From Liopterus haemorrhoidalis (lineage: Eukaryota; Arthropoda; Insecta; Coleoptera; Dytiscidae), in NCBI GenBank assembly GCA_963971575.1, contig OZ020624.1, positions 3,105,001 through 3,169,000 on the forward strand: 64,000 nucleotides of DNA, read 5' to 3'. Below the pieces are notes generated by a model that made no database searches, had not been told where the DNA came from, and saw nothing but the letters and a program-made list of their open reading frames with translations. Shown here in pieces: positions 21,148 to 32,176 of this stretch. Numbering within the stretch: the first letter of the stretch is position 1; every line of letters begins with the position of its first letter. Position numbers and translations under genes: made by a program.

Positions 21148-22535
21148 CAGTGAATTTATTTTTTAATGCAACATGTACTATGTCATTACCATGGATACAC
21201 TTTTTGACAGTAATATAAATCGTGTTCATTTTCATTTGCAATATAGACAATTAGTGTGTATACTTTTGCTAATTGCTGATTTAAAAATTAATCAACATGT
21301 ATACAGATGAAGAAAAAATAATGATGGTAACTTGGTATAACTCCCAAATGAGTTTAAGAGAAGTTTCTGCTGTATTTAGTGCAACTTATCCAGATCACCC
21401 AATACCAAATCCCTCTACAATTTCAAGACTAGTTAATAAATTTTATCGCGAAGGATGTCTTAAGTCAAAACATAATAAAAAAGAACAACCCACGTGCTTA
21501 CAGAAGAGAAGCAGTTGGAAATATTATTACAAGTGGAAGAAAACAATCAAAATATTTTAAGATCAATTGCACAAACCGTTGGTGTCAGTATTTGATCTGT
21601 TTTTAACTTCTTAAAAAAAGAAAAGTTTCGATCATACAAATTTCAAAATCATCAAGAAATGTTAGAAAAGGACCCAGCAGTACGTATGGATTTTTGTTTT
21701 GAAATGTTTGAAAAAATTAATTCCTACCCAACAATGCTTCAAAGAATTTTATTTACTGACGAAGCAACGTTTACTCTAAATGGTGAAATGCACAGACAAA
21801 ATTTTATGTACTGGAGTCGAGAAAATTTACATTTGTTTCATTCCTCCCAAACTCAAAGGCCGCAAAAATTTAATGTTTGGGCAGGGATAATAGGAACCAA
21901 TATTATAGGGCCTTTTTTTATTGACGGTAACCTTAATGCCGCAAAATATCTAGACCTTTTGCAAAACCAAATATTAACTGCGTTGCGAAACCTGAATATT
22001 AATGGACAAGTACGATATCAACATGATGGCGCATAAGTCCATTATTCTAGAATAGTTAAAGAATATTTACATAGAACTTTCCTAAATAACTGGATTGGAA
22101 GAGGAGGGTCGATGAATTGGCCAGCGTGATCTCCGGATTTGGCACCCAATGATTTTTTTTATTGGGGATATTTAAAGGCCAAATTATATAATGGAGAACT
22201 TAGGGATGTTGCTGAACTGCAAGACAAAATTGTTCAAGCATCCAACAATATACCTCAAGAGCAATTGCTGAATGTTTTGAATCATTTTTATGATTGCTTA
22301 ACATTTTGTATGCAAGTAAACGGAGAAACTTTTGAACATTAATTATAAGTTTTTATTAGTTATTTATTTATTATTATTATTTTTTTAATTTGTATTTTCA
22401 ATAAAAAATATTGATTTTGCTAGTAAATATGGTTTTTTCTATGTTGCAAATGAAAATGAACACGATTTATATTACTGTCAAAAAGTGTATCCATGGTAAT
22501 GACAGTACATGTTGCATTAAAAAATAAATTCACTG
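21148..22535 (+). mobile_element. Tc1/mariner-like DD41D element, near full length
   Basis: A 1388 bp element flanked by TA at 21146-21147 and 22536-22537. Its long inverted repeats (about 100 bp) start CAGTGAATTTATTTTTTAAT. It carries the transposase pseudogene 21298-22342. Confidence 0.9.
21298..22342 (+). pseudogene. DD41D transposase, several frame breaks
   Basis: The start MYTDEEKIMMVTWYNSQMS and a helix-turn-helix (SLREVSAVFSATYP...STISRLVNKF) are followed by a frameshift near 21480. The catalytic part is readable from 21659: FTDEATF (first Asp), YQHDGA (second) and SPDLAPNDFFYWG (third, 41 residues on). In-frame stops occur at the codon after HDGA (22034-22036) and before SPDL. The C-terminal end NGETFEH stops at 22342. 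Unlike the elements at 6775 and 20311, this one keeps the N-terminal half. It is a separate DD41D family, with different ends. Confidence 0.9.
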
Positions 22536-22787
22536 TATATCTAGCAATTCCCAAAGATGTGGAGGATCAGTACAATTCATTAGAAAACAAGTGATCGTAG
22601 AAAGTACTCAGCACGCTGCGCTAATGCAATTTTGCTTTGCTCTTGAACATAAATTAATTAACAGTAAATTAAAACATTGAAAAGAAAATATAACAAAATT
22701 AATTAAGGCGTTGACAATAATATTAACCGAAGAGTAAGCTTTAATAATTCAGTTGACTAGAATATTTTATTTAAATATCTGCTTTAG

Positions 22788-23004
22788 GTCACCCGAATGT
22801 AAAAGCTTACATCTCCCACGGAGGTCTGCTGGGTACAACGGAAGCTGTCCATTGTGGTGTTCCTATGGTGGTGATGCCACAATATGGTGACCAGTTTGTC
22901 AACGCTGCCGCTTTGGAAGCAGGAGGTGGTGGTGTTGTTCTTGACTTCAAAGAAGCTACAGAAGAAAAAGTTTACAATGCCCTCAAGAAAATACTCGAAA
23001 CCAG
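22788..23004 (+). CDS. UDP-glycosyltransferase gene B, exon 3 (UGT signature)
   Basis: Completes the Cys codon split at 21125, giving CHPNVKAYISHGG. The UGT signature spans residues 351-379: ISHGG, the Thr-Thr-Glu pair contacting the sugar nucleotide, HCGVPMV and PQYGDQ at its end. Its first position is Tyr where the PROSITE-type pattern prefers Phe, Val or Ala, a mild deviation. The exon ends KKILETR in phase 2 at the donor accag/gttagt. Confidence 0.95.
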
Positions 23005-24016
23005 GTTAGTACATAAATAATATATAACACAATTTGCGAAAAACTTGTAATGTGCAACCAGGTGTAACAGCGAAACGGTACACTGCCGTTGAATAAAAAG
23101 TTGTAGGAGACCAAGGGTGACTGCTTTCAGAAGAAAATATTTTTTTAAACCAGTGCTCAGAATAGAGCACAAAGTTATATTTTTTAAAGCTAGGTTACAC
23201 GTATTTTTTAGATCGATTCGATAGTTTTTTTTTTAATTGGTTGGCATTAGCTCACTGATCGGTTTTATATCGTTGTCGGCTTCTGATTTAGAAGAAGAAA
23301 ATGTCACTCAAGTTCTCCTGCGAAGATTGTATCAAATATTTCCCTTTCGTTGGTGAATCACTTCATAACAAGTTCGGCGATTAGCCTCGTTGCAGAAATA
23401 GGCCGATATAAAATTTTAATATATATATATATATATAAACAAGTCGCTGTAGGTTATCTTCATCTTATAATATTAAAATCATGTCATCGACATAATACCG
23501 ATGTTTGTGTTAATAGAAAAAAGTGTTTACGTTTAATGGAAAAAATAACTTGTCTCCAGCAGGATGAATGTACTATTTGTGAAAATTCATTAAACAAAAA
23601 TGTATAAAAATATGTTTTAACAGAATTTCCACGTTCACGTTATTAAATTTCGCTGAAACAAACTGATTTTTAATGTTTTTTATCTGACAAACATTGACGG
23701 ATAATCCTAATTATTATCACATTTGTCTCTTAGATTAATTTCAGGCTACAGTTGAAAAAGTTACATTAAATTCAGTTCCCAAAAAGTAAAAACATGTCAC
23801 AGAGCGTCACATCATGAGATTTATCTCTGCTGCTAGAATTAAAAAATTTAATTCAGAATTTATTACTACATATTAATGCGTTGTTTGGATACCAGCTTAT
23901 ATTATATACCTACTAGCTGGAGTACCCGCACTTCGTACGGTTTTTGCAAGGTAAATTTTTGCTGTAACGATTATGATAAGTGAGATATTTCAGTTTCAAA
24001 TAAAGATGGAAACATA

Positions 24017-24870
24017 CGAGGTGTGTAAATTAATAACCGGACTGATTTTTTAATTGTTTTCATTCGAATAGAATTACAATTCAGTATTGTCTCCCTCAAA
24101 ATAACTTCCTTGGAAAGTCACTCAGCGCTTGAGGCGGTTCTTCCAATCCTCATAACAGTGCTGAAACTCGGATACTGGAATAGCTTTCAGCTGGTCGTTT
24201 AAGGGCGTTTGAATGTTTTCGAGTGTCCCAAAATGACGTCCCTTGAAGTGATTTTTCAATCTTGGGAAGAAGAAAAAGTCACAATGACTCAAGTCAGGAC
24301 AATAAGGAGACTGAGGAGCCACTGGAATGTTTTTACTGGCCCAAAACTCGTTTATTGAAATTGCTGTGTGACAAGGCGCATTGTCATCCCCAATTCATTG
24401 GTCAAAATTTGATGAACGGTAGTGTGAGTCAAATTCAACTCGTCCCCGATCATTCTGACTGTCAATCGACGATCTGAACGCACAAGATCCCGAATTCTGT
24501 CGACATTTTCATCGGTTCTAGAAGATGAAAGTCTTCCTTCATCTTCAATCAACTTTCTTCCTTCTGAAAATGTCTTAAACCACCAAAAAATCTGGGCCCT
24601 TGACAAAACTCTATCACCGTAGGCCTGCTGAGTTTTATAAAAGTTTACGTTGCACTGTGCCCAAGTCTGAAGCAAAACTTGATAGCGCACCGTTGCTCGA
24701 AATGAATGTCACTCATTTTTAGAACGCACTAGAAAAAACTGATTTACGAAAAAAATCGCTATGGACAACAAAATTACTCTAGCGAGTTCAAACTCGTACT
24801 GAAGGCGTATCACATGTTCACATGCCGCCCCTCCAAGTCCCGCGTCTCAAATGTTGCTAGATCAAACGCT
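24017..24870 (-). mobile_element. Mariner element remnant, antisense
   Basis: The left end follows a TA with cgaggtgtgtaaattaataa, a mariner-type terminus that is the 3' end of the transposase unit. The other terminus is not found. Encloses the pseudogene 24121-24716. Confidence 0.7.
24121..24716 (-). pseudogene. Mariner transposase (DD34D), internal deletion
   Basis: Begins MSDIHFEQRCAIKFCFRLG at 24716 (minus). After a frameshift it continues QAYGDRVLSRAQIFWWFKTF, then a helix-turn-helix (LTVRMIGDELNLTHTTVHQI). At ILTNELG a deletion joins directly to DDNAPCHTA, so the linker and first catalytic Asp are lost. CPDLSHCDFFFFP keeps the third acidic residue 34 after the second. The end reads EDWKNRLKR followed by a stop where relatives continue. 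Confidence 0.88.
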
Positions 24871-24884
24871 TTATCTACATTTCT

Positions 24885-25400
24885 TCACTCTATTTATGAC
24901 TCCATCCTTTCTTGCTTATTACCATGTATGTTGATTCATCTAGATTTAACTTTAGTCCTATTTCCTTACTTAGTTCTTTAACTTTATTTACTATTATTCT
25001 TAAGTCTTCTTGGCTTTCTGCGCTTAGCAATGTCTCATCGGCGTAACTTAAATTATTAAACCTTTTTCCACCTATTTTAACTCCACCCATATTTCCCGAA
25101 AAATTCTTTCTGTGTAAATATTGAATAGGTCAGGTGACATGAACAACCTTGCTTAACTCCCTTTTCTATTTTTATGTAATTAGACTTTGTATTTTATATT
25201 CTGGTAGCAGCTTCTTGCATCCAATAAACATTGGAGATTATTCTAATATCTTTGTCATCAACATTGAACTGTTGCAATTTTTTTATTAGTTTCACATGCT
25301 ATCGAAAGCTTTACTATAGTCAATGAAGCAGACATGTATTTCTTTGCTGATTTCTAAATTTCTTTCTATTAACGTTTTAAAGATAAATAGAGCATTTCGA
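24885..25400 (-). pseudogene. Non-LTR reverse transcriptase fragment
   Basis: Read on the minus strand from about 25400: FIDYSKAFDS, KLIKKLQQFNVDDKDIRII, KGVKQGC, then GGVKIGGKRFNNLSYADETL. These are successive reverse transcriptase motifs, with YADE in place of the catalytic YADD. Several frame changes separate them. The ends are lost; the clade is not determined. Confidence 0.85.
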
Positions 25401-25939
25401 CGAAACATAATATGGCACCATCTAGCACTAAATAGGCACTAAATTATAGGCACATCTCTTTTTGCCACCGTCAGATAGACGGACTTCAAAATCTTCAATC
25501 CTAAAAACGTATTTAATAGAGGTTTAATATGAAATGATTTATTTTTCATAAATGTGAAATTCCCAGTAGAGAATATTAAAAATTACTTTTTAATTTTAGT
25601 TTTTATCCAGTGTTTATTTAAAATTGAAACGATGTATGATATGCGGTGTTGATATTCCGAATATATTTAAATATTTACGAATTGAAATATGCTTTTGTAC
25701 GTATGACGTATTAGTTATTCATAAATTTTCAGTAGTCATTCTTGAACCTCTTTGCTGTTTTGTCCTCTTCCAATCACAAACGAACCCTGGAAAAATAATA
25801 ATTCCAAAACCGAGGACAAAAAAAAAAAAAAAATTAAGCAAATAGAATTTTTTTTTTGTAATATAATAATGCGAAAATTGTATAATGCGTCGCCTAGCAT
25901 GAAATATAACCAGATAGGTATAGTGCCCAGAGAGAGGTA

Positions 25940-25993
25940 CAGTCTATTCTAAACGATTAGGCGGAACTAACCGGAATTTTCATTTTTGTTGTT
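25940..25993 (+). mobile_element. Small MITE (TTCCAAACG family), truncated by HINE-like insert
   Basis: Matches the first 54 bp of the family (cagtctattctaaacgatta, gcggaactaaccggaatttt). The MITE text gttagctattttt breaks where the HINE-like repeat begins and picks up again after it (ttttatatattgaa at about 27639), so the larger element inserted into the MITE T-run. Confidence 0.75.
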
Positions 25994-26109
25994 AGCTATT
26001 TTTAGGGTTTTGTAGGTATGACAAAAAAACCCTTATGCCGTCATTTTGTCGTCTGTCTGTATGTATGTCTGCCTGTCTGTCTGTAGGTCTGCCTGTCTGT
26101 CTGTCTGTA

Positions 26110-26148
<39 letters not shown>

Positions 26149-26601
26149 TCGGTAAAAATTGTAGCCAAACGGCTAATCCTAGAGAGTTGAAATTTGGCAT
26201 GCTTATACAACTCTTTGACCCGCACATAGGAAAAATACTAAAACATCTAAAAAACTTATCCCCCTAAAAATATAAACAAATATGGGCTCATCGAAAAAAA
26301 AATAATTATTTTAAAATTTTGAGTAGGGTATCAAATGAAAGCCCTTAGTACGTGGATTTTTGCAAAATAAATTATTTTGATGCGATTTTTGCCAAAATTG
26401 TGCAAAAAAAAAATTTGTCCCACACCCTGCAGCCCAGATGGTTTAAACTAAAAATCTGAAAAAATTCTAAGTAATGTACATTGGTGTGAACCGGAATAGT
26501 ACAACAGGAATTTTTTATCAGATTATGTTTTCGGAAAATAACGCATTTTTTGTGTTTTTAACTAAAATATTTAATCCGCTATTTAACACACTAAACGAGT
26601 G

Positions 26602-26670
26602 AACATCCATAGTCCAGTGGTAACGTTATCGCTTCGTAAGTTACAAACTACTGTTCGAATCCCGTCAGTT
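26602..26670 (+). ncRNA. tRNA-like block inside HINE-like repeat
   Basis: An A-box-like tagtccagtggtaacg at 26610-26625 and a B-box gttcgaatccc at 26653-26663 are spaced as in tRNAs. A loop cttcgtaag would place CGT (Thr) as anticodon, and a T-run follows. No acceptor-stem pairing is convincing, so this is tRNA-derived and not a working tRNA gene. Diverged versions sit at the same place in copies 1 (B-box gttcgattcct at 12724) and 3 (gttcaactccc at 32715). Confidence 0.55.
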
Positions 26671-26959
26671 TTTATTTTTTCTGTTTTTTTTTGAATTTTT
26701 ATTTTGTTTAAATTATTTTGTATAATTTCTATATTTTGGCAAATGTTGCATTTAATTTTTAAAAGCGCAAATTTAATAACCAGTGGGAAGTGTTGAAATT
26801 ATAATTTAATTCTATGTTTGAATGTAGACGAAATCAGAGGGGCAGAGTTTATGACTTAAACAACCAATGGAAACCGTAGGCACAATTTTCAAAATATTAA
26901 TGAACCTTGCTATATAAAAAAAATACTGCAAATATTTAGAAACCCAAATAATTGTATTA

Positions 26960-27499
26960 AGCGTGTTCTACATTATACAATTCTCATCAAATTTTCATAC
27001 TTATTTCTTTGACTAGGACTTGTACTAGAAATAAATCAGTGAAATTGTACAGTGTAGAACACGGTAAGTAGTCAAGGTCAACTTTATTCAAAACTAGATT
27101 TGATCCAACTATTCTTGAAAACACATCCAACTTGGAACTCGGTGCATGCGCAGTAGACAGTTTTAACAATTGTACCAACATTAAAATTACGCTTGTAAAT
27201 ATTTTGTATTACCACGTGTTTAATAGTGTTTTGTTGATCATTGGTTTGAATAAGCGAATATATAAATTGTGTTTTGTATGTAAATCAGTAATTTTACAAA
27301 TCTAATAGCTAGGTTATAAACACTTGACAAGATATGAATAATATTTTTATGTTGGTACTTTAAATGAACTGAAACACGTGTAAGAATTTCATTCTCTACC
27401 AAAAAATTGAAAAATAAATTGTATTAAAACTTTGACAACTTCTAGTTCAAAGAAAAAAGTTTAGAAAATTGATGAATGAACTATAATGTAGAACACGCT
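26960..27499. mobile_element. Harbinger-like MITE with TTA duplication
   Basis: Ends AGCGTGTTCTACATTATA and its reverse complement, flanked by TTA at 26957-26959 and 27500-27502. The uninterrupted HINE-like copies read gtattaggcattcg here, so the insertion and the 3-bp duplication are directly visible. No coding sequence. Confidence 0.85.
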
Positions 27500-28222
27500 T
27501 TAGGCATTCGAATTAAAATTAATAAAAAAATATTTTAACACAAAATTTGTTTTGGCATACCAAATAATCATTCACTTACCAAATACCTGCGAAATCCTAA
27601 AATGTGTGAAAATTCACACTTCACATAAATTTTTTTATATATTGAATTATTACGTCACTGGTCTGTTCTTGTGGAAAGAGCCCTATTAGCAACTTCTTTT
27701 CATTTCTCACGACATATTTTGAAATCAATGTTGAGATATTTTCGATCTTTCAACCTATTTTCCATTGAATTCGATATGACAAAAGTTTCGACGTAGTACT
27801 TTATTTTCCAGAAAGTATATAAGTGATGTAAAAGTAAAGTGGAGCTGTTTAACATAATATATATCTAAAACATATCGTTAAGATGTCGTGTGTGTACACA
27901 ATAAAGTTATTTAAAAGAAAACACTAAGAAAAACATAATTTTAAAATTCATAGTTTGTAAGGTCAAGTTGAAATTATTATATATAATCACGATGAGAGAC
28001 ATGCAATGTTTCCACACACATTTCAACTAGTTTCTCTTCAAATACTCACGTACCTACGTACTTACCAGAGTTATACATCAGAAAATTTGTTAATTGCGCT
28101 AATAACGCGGTTTTAAATTGATTTTCTAAAGTTAGATTACACACACAACACGCCGGTTATGTGGTAAGTCTGTTTCTTGGAATAACTTTTACATTTTGTT
28201 AGTTAAAATTTTATTTAATTGA

Positions 28223-28470
28223 GGCCCGGTCTTTCCACCTTCAGTTAGAGTTCCAGGTAACTATCTGACAGATAAGGTTATTTGTAACTTCATCTGCTGA
28301 GTAAATGTCATCCCTTCTTTCTATACAAATGTATCTATCGGATAGTTATCTAACGGATAATGAGACTGACGTATTGGATTCACTGACTGGTATTGACATT
28401 TATTCAGCAGATGAAGTTACAAATAACCTTATCTGTCAGATAGTTACCTGGAACTTTATCTGAAGGTGGT
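28223..28470. mobile_element. Harbinger-like MITE (GGCCCGGTCTTT family), copy 1
   Basis: Starts ggcccggtctttccaccttc; nearly the whole element is an imperfect palindrome around tctatacaaatgtatctatc. The right end is diverged (gaaggtggttctaggg). Related copies lie at 53475-53703 and 57750-58008. Confidence 0.8.
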
Positions 28471-28844
28471 TCTAGGGTAAATTCAAATATGACGTTCAAA
28501 ATTAATGTTTTTAAAAAAGTCATAATTTAAATGCATAAAATTGCTATTATTCTTAATTTCTAAACAAATTGTAAAATATAGATAAATGAACAGTTCAATA
28601 ATTAAAATTAATTAAAAATAAGTTCAATAATTCTATTTATTTATTACAAACCTTATTGTAAAAAAAAAAAAATTAAGAAAAATATATAAAATAATATTGG
28701 AAATCAGTTGGAATCATCAATGGATTCTTCTTCACTTCGAGTTAAGTCGTGACTAGTTCGCATACTGCACTAATAATAAAAACGAAAAAACTTTCCGGTA
28801 CAACTAATATATTATTTAACTATACCTAATTATTTCAAAATATA

Positions 28845-29614
28845 CGGTAACTGCAGCGAATTTCGACTACCAAATTTATTTATTTTTTAATTTACGTACT
28901 ATTCAATATTTTGGTAGGAAAATGGTCCCAATCGATACCTCATTCACTTATCTTCAGGTGCTAAATATTTTCACGATGAAACAAGCTGTTATTACAACTT
29001 AAGTTCGACATAAAAAAAATATGAAAAAAACGTTGATATCAAAAAAGTGATGATAATATCGACTACCCTAAAATTTTAAGATAATCAACGTTTATTGTCT
29101 CTTTTACATTTTATTTAGGTAAAAAAATATAATAAAAAAGACTTTTAGTAAGACGTGATTTTAATTGTCGTCAAATTAGGTAAGTGAAACATGCATGTAA
29201 TATCGACTAGTCGGTATTAGCTTCATTCCTCTAGTCGATATTACCTGCAATCAAATCTGTTTTATTTAGCCTGTGATATTGTAACAAAATATTATGAAAA
29301 TCAAATTTTACCAGCTAATATATATGTATTTGGATCAGTTCTTATCAGTTTATTCAATGCAAAATATTTTGTTCAACTTTCCTTTGATAAACAACTGCTG
29401 ATCAAAACCAATAAAAAATATTTTAACACTTAAAAAATATAAATATCTACAATGTTCGTCTAACGACATTCACACGTGGCTTAAAATAAAGTGAGGTTAG
29501 TTTTTCACATAAACATAGTGTTACGTTATACCACCGCTATAAAGCAGCACTTATTTAGAGAAATAATGGGATGGTCGAAATTACCTTCGTAGTCGAAATT
29601 CGCTGCAGTTACCC
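28845..29614. mobile_element. Inverted-repeat element, CGGTAACTGCAGCGAA ends
   Basis: The left end cggtaactgcagcgaatttc is mirrored at 29593-29614 (ttcgctgcagttaccc), TA flanking both sides. Inside are further copies of the word tcgactac/gtagtcga (about 28866, 29060, 29205 and 29250), which may be subterminal protein-binding repeats. No coding sequence was recognised in 770 bp. Confidence 0.65.
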
Positions 29615-29809
29615 TATATTAATAAAATTGAAACGGGTTTGAGTTCAATTGGGTTTATTCGGGTGTATTGGTGATATAGTTTTGTTATTGGGCAATAGAT
29701 CAATCACTGTTTTCTATTTTTCCCGTTACACTGAATTAAACCTCTCTATATAATGTACTCTGTGATCCTATTTACAAATTTAATAGTTAATAACTGATTT
29801 TCGTTGCAG

Positions 29810-30089
29810 TTTCAATAAGCAAGCTAAGGATCTGTCAGCAGCGTTTAAAGATCGTCCAATGCCTCCACTAGACACGGCAGTTTACTGGGTCGAATATGTC
29901 GCCAGGCACAATGGAGCACACCACATGCGCACTAAAGCCGTTGGAATGCCTTGGTACCAATATCTGCTACTAGATGTCATTGCATTCTTACTAGTAATAT
30001 TCCTTACCTTCATGGCAATCTTGTTCTATACCCTTAGAGCTATATTCAGACTATTCAGTGGTAAAACAGAAAAAATTAAAACCAATTAA
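29810..30089 (+). CDS. UDP-glycosyltransferase gene B, exon 4 (membrane anchor)
   Basis: One nt completes the split codon, then FNKQAKDLSAAFKDRPMPPL and the conserved AVYWVEYVARHNGAHHMR, standard for the end of insect UGTs. A single hydrophobic segment (YLLLDVIAFLLVIFLTFMAI and beyond) anchors the enzyme in the ER membrane, and the short cytosolic tail ends KIKTN. The Lys at -3 and -5 fit a KxKxx ER-retrieval signal. Stop at 30087-30089. The tail confirms that the gene is complete. Confidence 0.95.
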
Positions 30090-30242
30090 GGTGTTAGAAG
30101 TGGACGAGTAAAGTCCATGGTCTGAATATTTGTGAAAAATAGGAACCAATTTTAAAGTTGAATATTGTTGAATATTTTTAGTAAACCGAATGTAATTACT
30201 TAAGTTTTATTACGAAATACCTATAGATAGATGTATTTTAAA

Positions 30243-30248
30243 AATAAA
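30243..30248 (+). promoter_or_regulatory. Poly(A) signal of UGT gene B
   Basis: AATAAA 154 bp after the stop codon, the first canonical signal in the 3' flank. Confidence 0.7.
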
Positions 30249-30249
30249 G

Positions 30250-31930
30250 ATTGAAAAACTAAAAATGTTTATTGTCATATTTTATAGAGTGACATTTTTT
30301 ACCCTGGAAAAGAGGAGAATAACAATGTATAGGCTATTCCAAACGTTTAGGCGAAACTATGCTCTATGTCAGCTTAGAAAAATGTGTGCAAGAAGCTAGG
30401 AGCTGTTTGTCATTGTTTCTAATTGGTTTAGAACACCATCCTATTACAATCTTAAAATATTGTTTATAGTCCAAGTTGACAGATGTTCATTATGGTACAT
30501 TGGAAATATATATTATTTTATTTTATTGGTATAATTTGTTATTATTTATATATATATATATATTGATACAACCGACGTGGTCAGACCAATGATATCCAAC
30601 AGGCGACCTAAGACCTACCGTTATTTAAAGGATTTCGCGTGTATATATGCCAGATATAGAATCTACCAGTTATAACTCTCAGGGCACACTGAGAGGGGTA
30701 AGAAAATCTCAAAAAAAAAATTCGCTATGTTTAATAAACATTATTAGACCCAGTATATGGAACCGCTTTTTCAGTATCACCTGTATAAAATAGTGTTGTT
30801 CAATCGACATTGTCAGGCCTTGCGACGTTGCCAATTTTATCATAGTGTATAATATGATTTGTAAAGTTGAAAACATTCAAACCGACTCATTCAGTCCTAC
30901 TGTTCAGGAGTATGTTTACACTCAAGAGTGCATTTTAAATAAATAATAATAATATTATATGTGAAAAAACACTTGTTGATAATTCATATACGTATTTGCA
31001 ATGTAACATGTGGATCAAAATGTCCTTTCTTCGAGCGGCTATGTTTTATATAAGAAAATCTCCTTTTTTTTCGACAAATGACACGTGCATTATGAATACT
31101 CAATTAACAAAAGAAGATCTGCGATTTATAATACATAAGCCATCTGAGACTGAAAGACTTTTTGATCATAAGTTAGTAATTACATTTAATATATGCCAAT
31201 TATTATTTTATACATAAAATATATTCGGGGGATCCTCCTGTGCTGTTTTTTTCACGCGTTTTTGAAAATGATTACACTTCAAATTAAATAATTTTGTTTC
31301 TCAATAAAATGAAGAAATATTAGTCAATACTGTCGCATACCTGACCCGAAAAGCACAGCCACTAGGTTGTACTGCGCATTAAAATATATTTTTACAAATT
31401 GTATCTTGGTTTTAATTATATTGTCGTATTATTTACGTATTTTGTTATTAAGGACATTTATTACTGTATAAATTCAGTAAACTATTACTGTCGTGATAAT
31501 AAAAGGTAATATTTACAATTATATTTCTCATATGAAAAATAAAGAGAAGTCATCATCATCATTGACGCGACAGCGCGAGATGAGTCTAGATCTCTTGATT
31601 TCAAGTTTTGTGACCACATTTTCAATCTGTGTACATGTAGGAGTAATATAGACAGGATTACGTCTATTTTTTAGCGCACACAGAAATGCCCGTACAGCTT
31701 ATAGCCGGTTGCTAAGCAGAGCCCGTAATTTGTCTAAATATTTTTTACACAAATTATTTTATCAATTGCCAGCGGTCAACGGCAAGCACAAACGATTTAT
31801 TGCTGGCTGCCACAGGCTTGCTTGTGATAAGTAAAATTAAGCAAGATCCTTAGAATCACCGATAAACGAAATTCTATACACCAAAAAGAAGTATGTGTGT
31901 CAGGTGGATCATAAACGAGAAAAACATAAT
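30250..31930. other. Intergenic stretch after UGT gene B
   Basis: No gene seen. A truncated TTCCAAACG-family MITE end lies at about 30329-30375 (ggctattccaaacgtttagg). The remaining sequence, including a (TA)n run at 30550, is unassigned. Confidence 0.5.
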
Positions 31931-31935
31931 ATTTG

Positions 31936-32104
31936 TAAAAGGTTGTTTAATTAGACCTTTTTGTTATATCTCACTATTTTTTTTTTTTTTTTTATTGCAG
32001 TTTCGGCTCTGGCAATTCTCAAATTTACGGTGAGCCGAAACTACAGTCAGTGAACTAATCTGTGAAACGTAACAACAAGCATCATTTAACAACCTTTTAT
32101 CTTC
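31936..32104. repeat. Palindromic repeat with internal 11-bp hairpin
   Basis: Outer arms aaaaggttgtttaa (31937-31950) and ttaacaacctttta (32088-32101). Inside, agtttcggctc (31999-32009) pairs with gagccgaaact (32032-32042) around a 22-nt loop, next to a long T-run. Probably a small foldback element. Confidence 0.5.
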
Positions 32105-32176
32105 TAAGTGAAATTTACAAAGTTGTGGAAAATTTACATATATAAATAAAATTGGAGGTGAAATCTGTTCTTTTTT

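Larger units (their letters stand above)
21126..22787 (+). other. Intron 2 of UGT gene B (phase 1)
   Basis: Donor gtgagt, acceptor tatctgctttag. Almost all of it is the Tc1/mariner-like element at 21148-22535. The remaining 250 bp hold nothing recognised. Confidence 0.9.
25994..27637 (+). mobile_element. HINE-like repeat, copy 2, with nested element
   Basis: Starts agggttttgtaggtatgac and has (CTGT)n at 26051-26144. It shares the blocks caactctttgacccgcacat and gtgaaccggaatagtacaac with copies 1, 3 and 4, and a tRNA-like block at 26602-26670. It ends gtgtgaaaattcacacttca near 27625. A 540 bp Harbinger-like element is inserted at 26960-27499. Without it, the length is about 1.1 kb, as in the others. 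Confidence 0.7.
23005..29809 (+). other. Intron 3 of UGT gene B (6.8 kb)
   Basis: Phase 2, donor gttagt, acceptor ttttcgttgcag. It contains a mariner remnant, a non-LTR fragment, a HINE-like copy with a nested Harbinger-like element, and two further inverted-repeat elements. 23005-24014 holds nothing recognised apart from a ctagctggagtacccgcact repeat tail at about 23910. 25400-25935 and 27645-28220 hold nothing recognised. Confidence 0.85.

Noticed and set aside
26033..26267. Frames rich in SVCLSVC or TDRQTDRQ on both strands, also at 18774-19163
   Set aside because: Artefacts of the CTGT microsatellite in the HINE-like repeat.
26602..26670. Possible functional tRNA-Thr gene
   Set aside because: Boxes A and B are recognisable, but no acceptor stem pairs and the block recurs in degraded form inside a repeat family.
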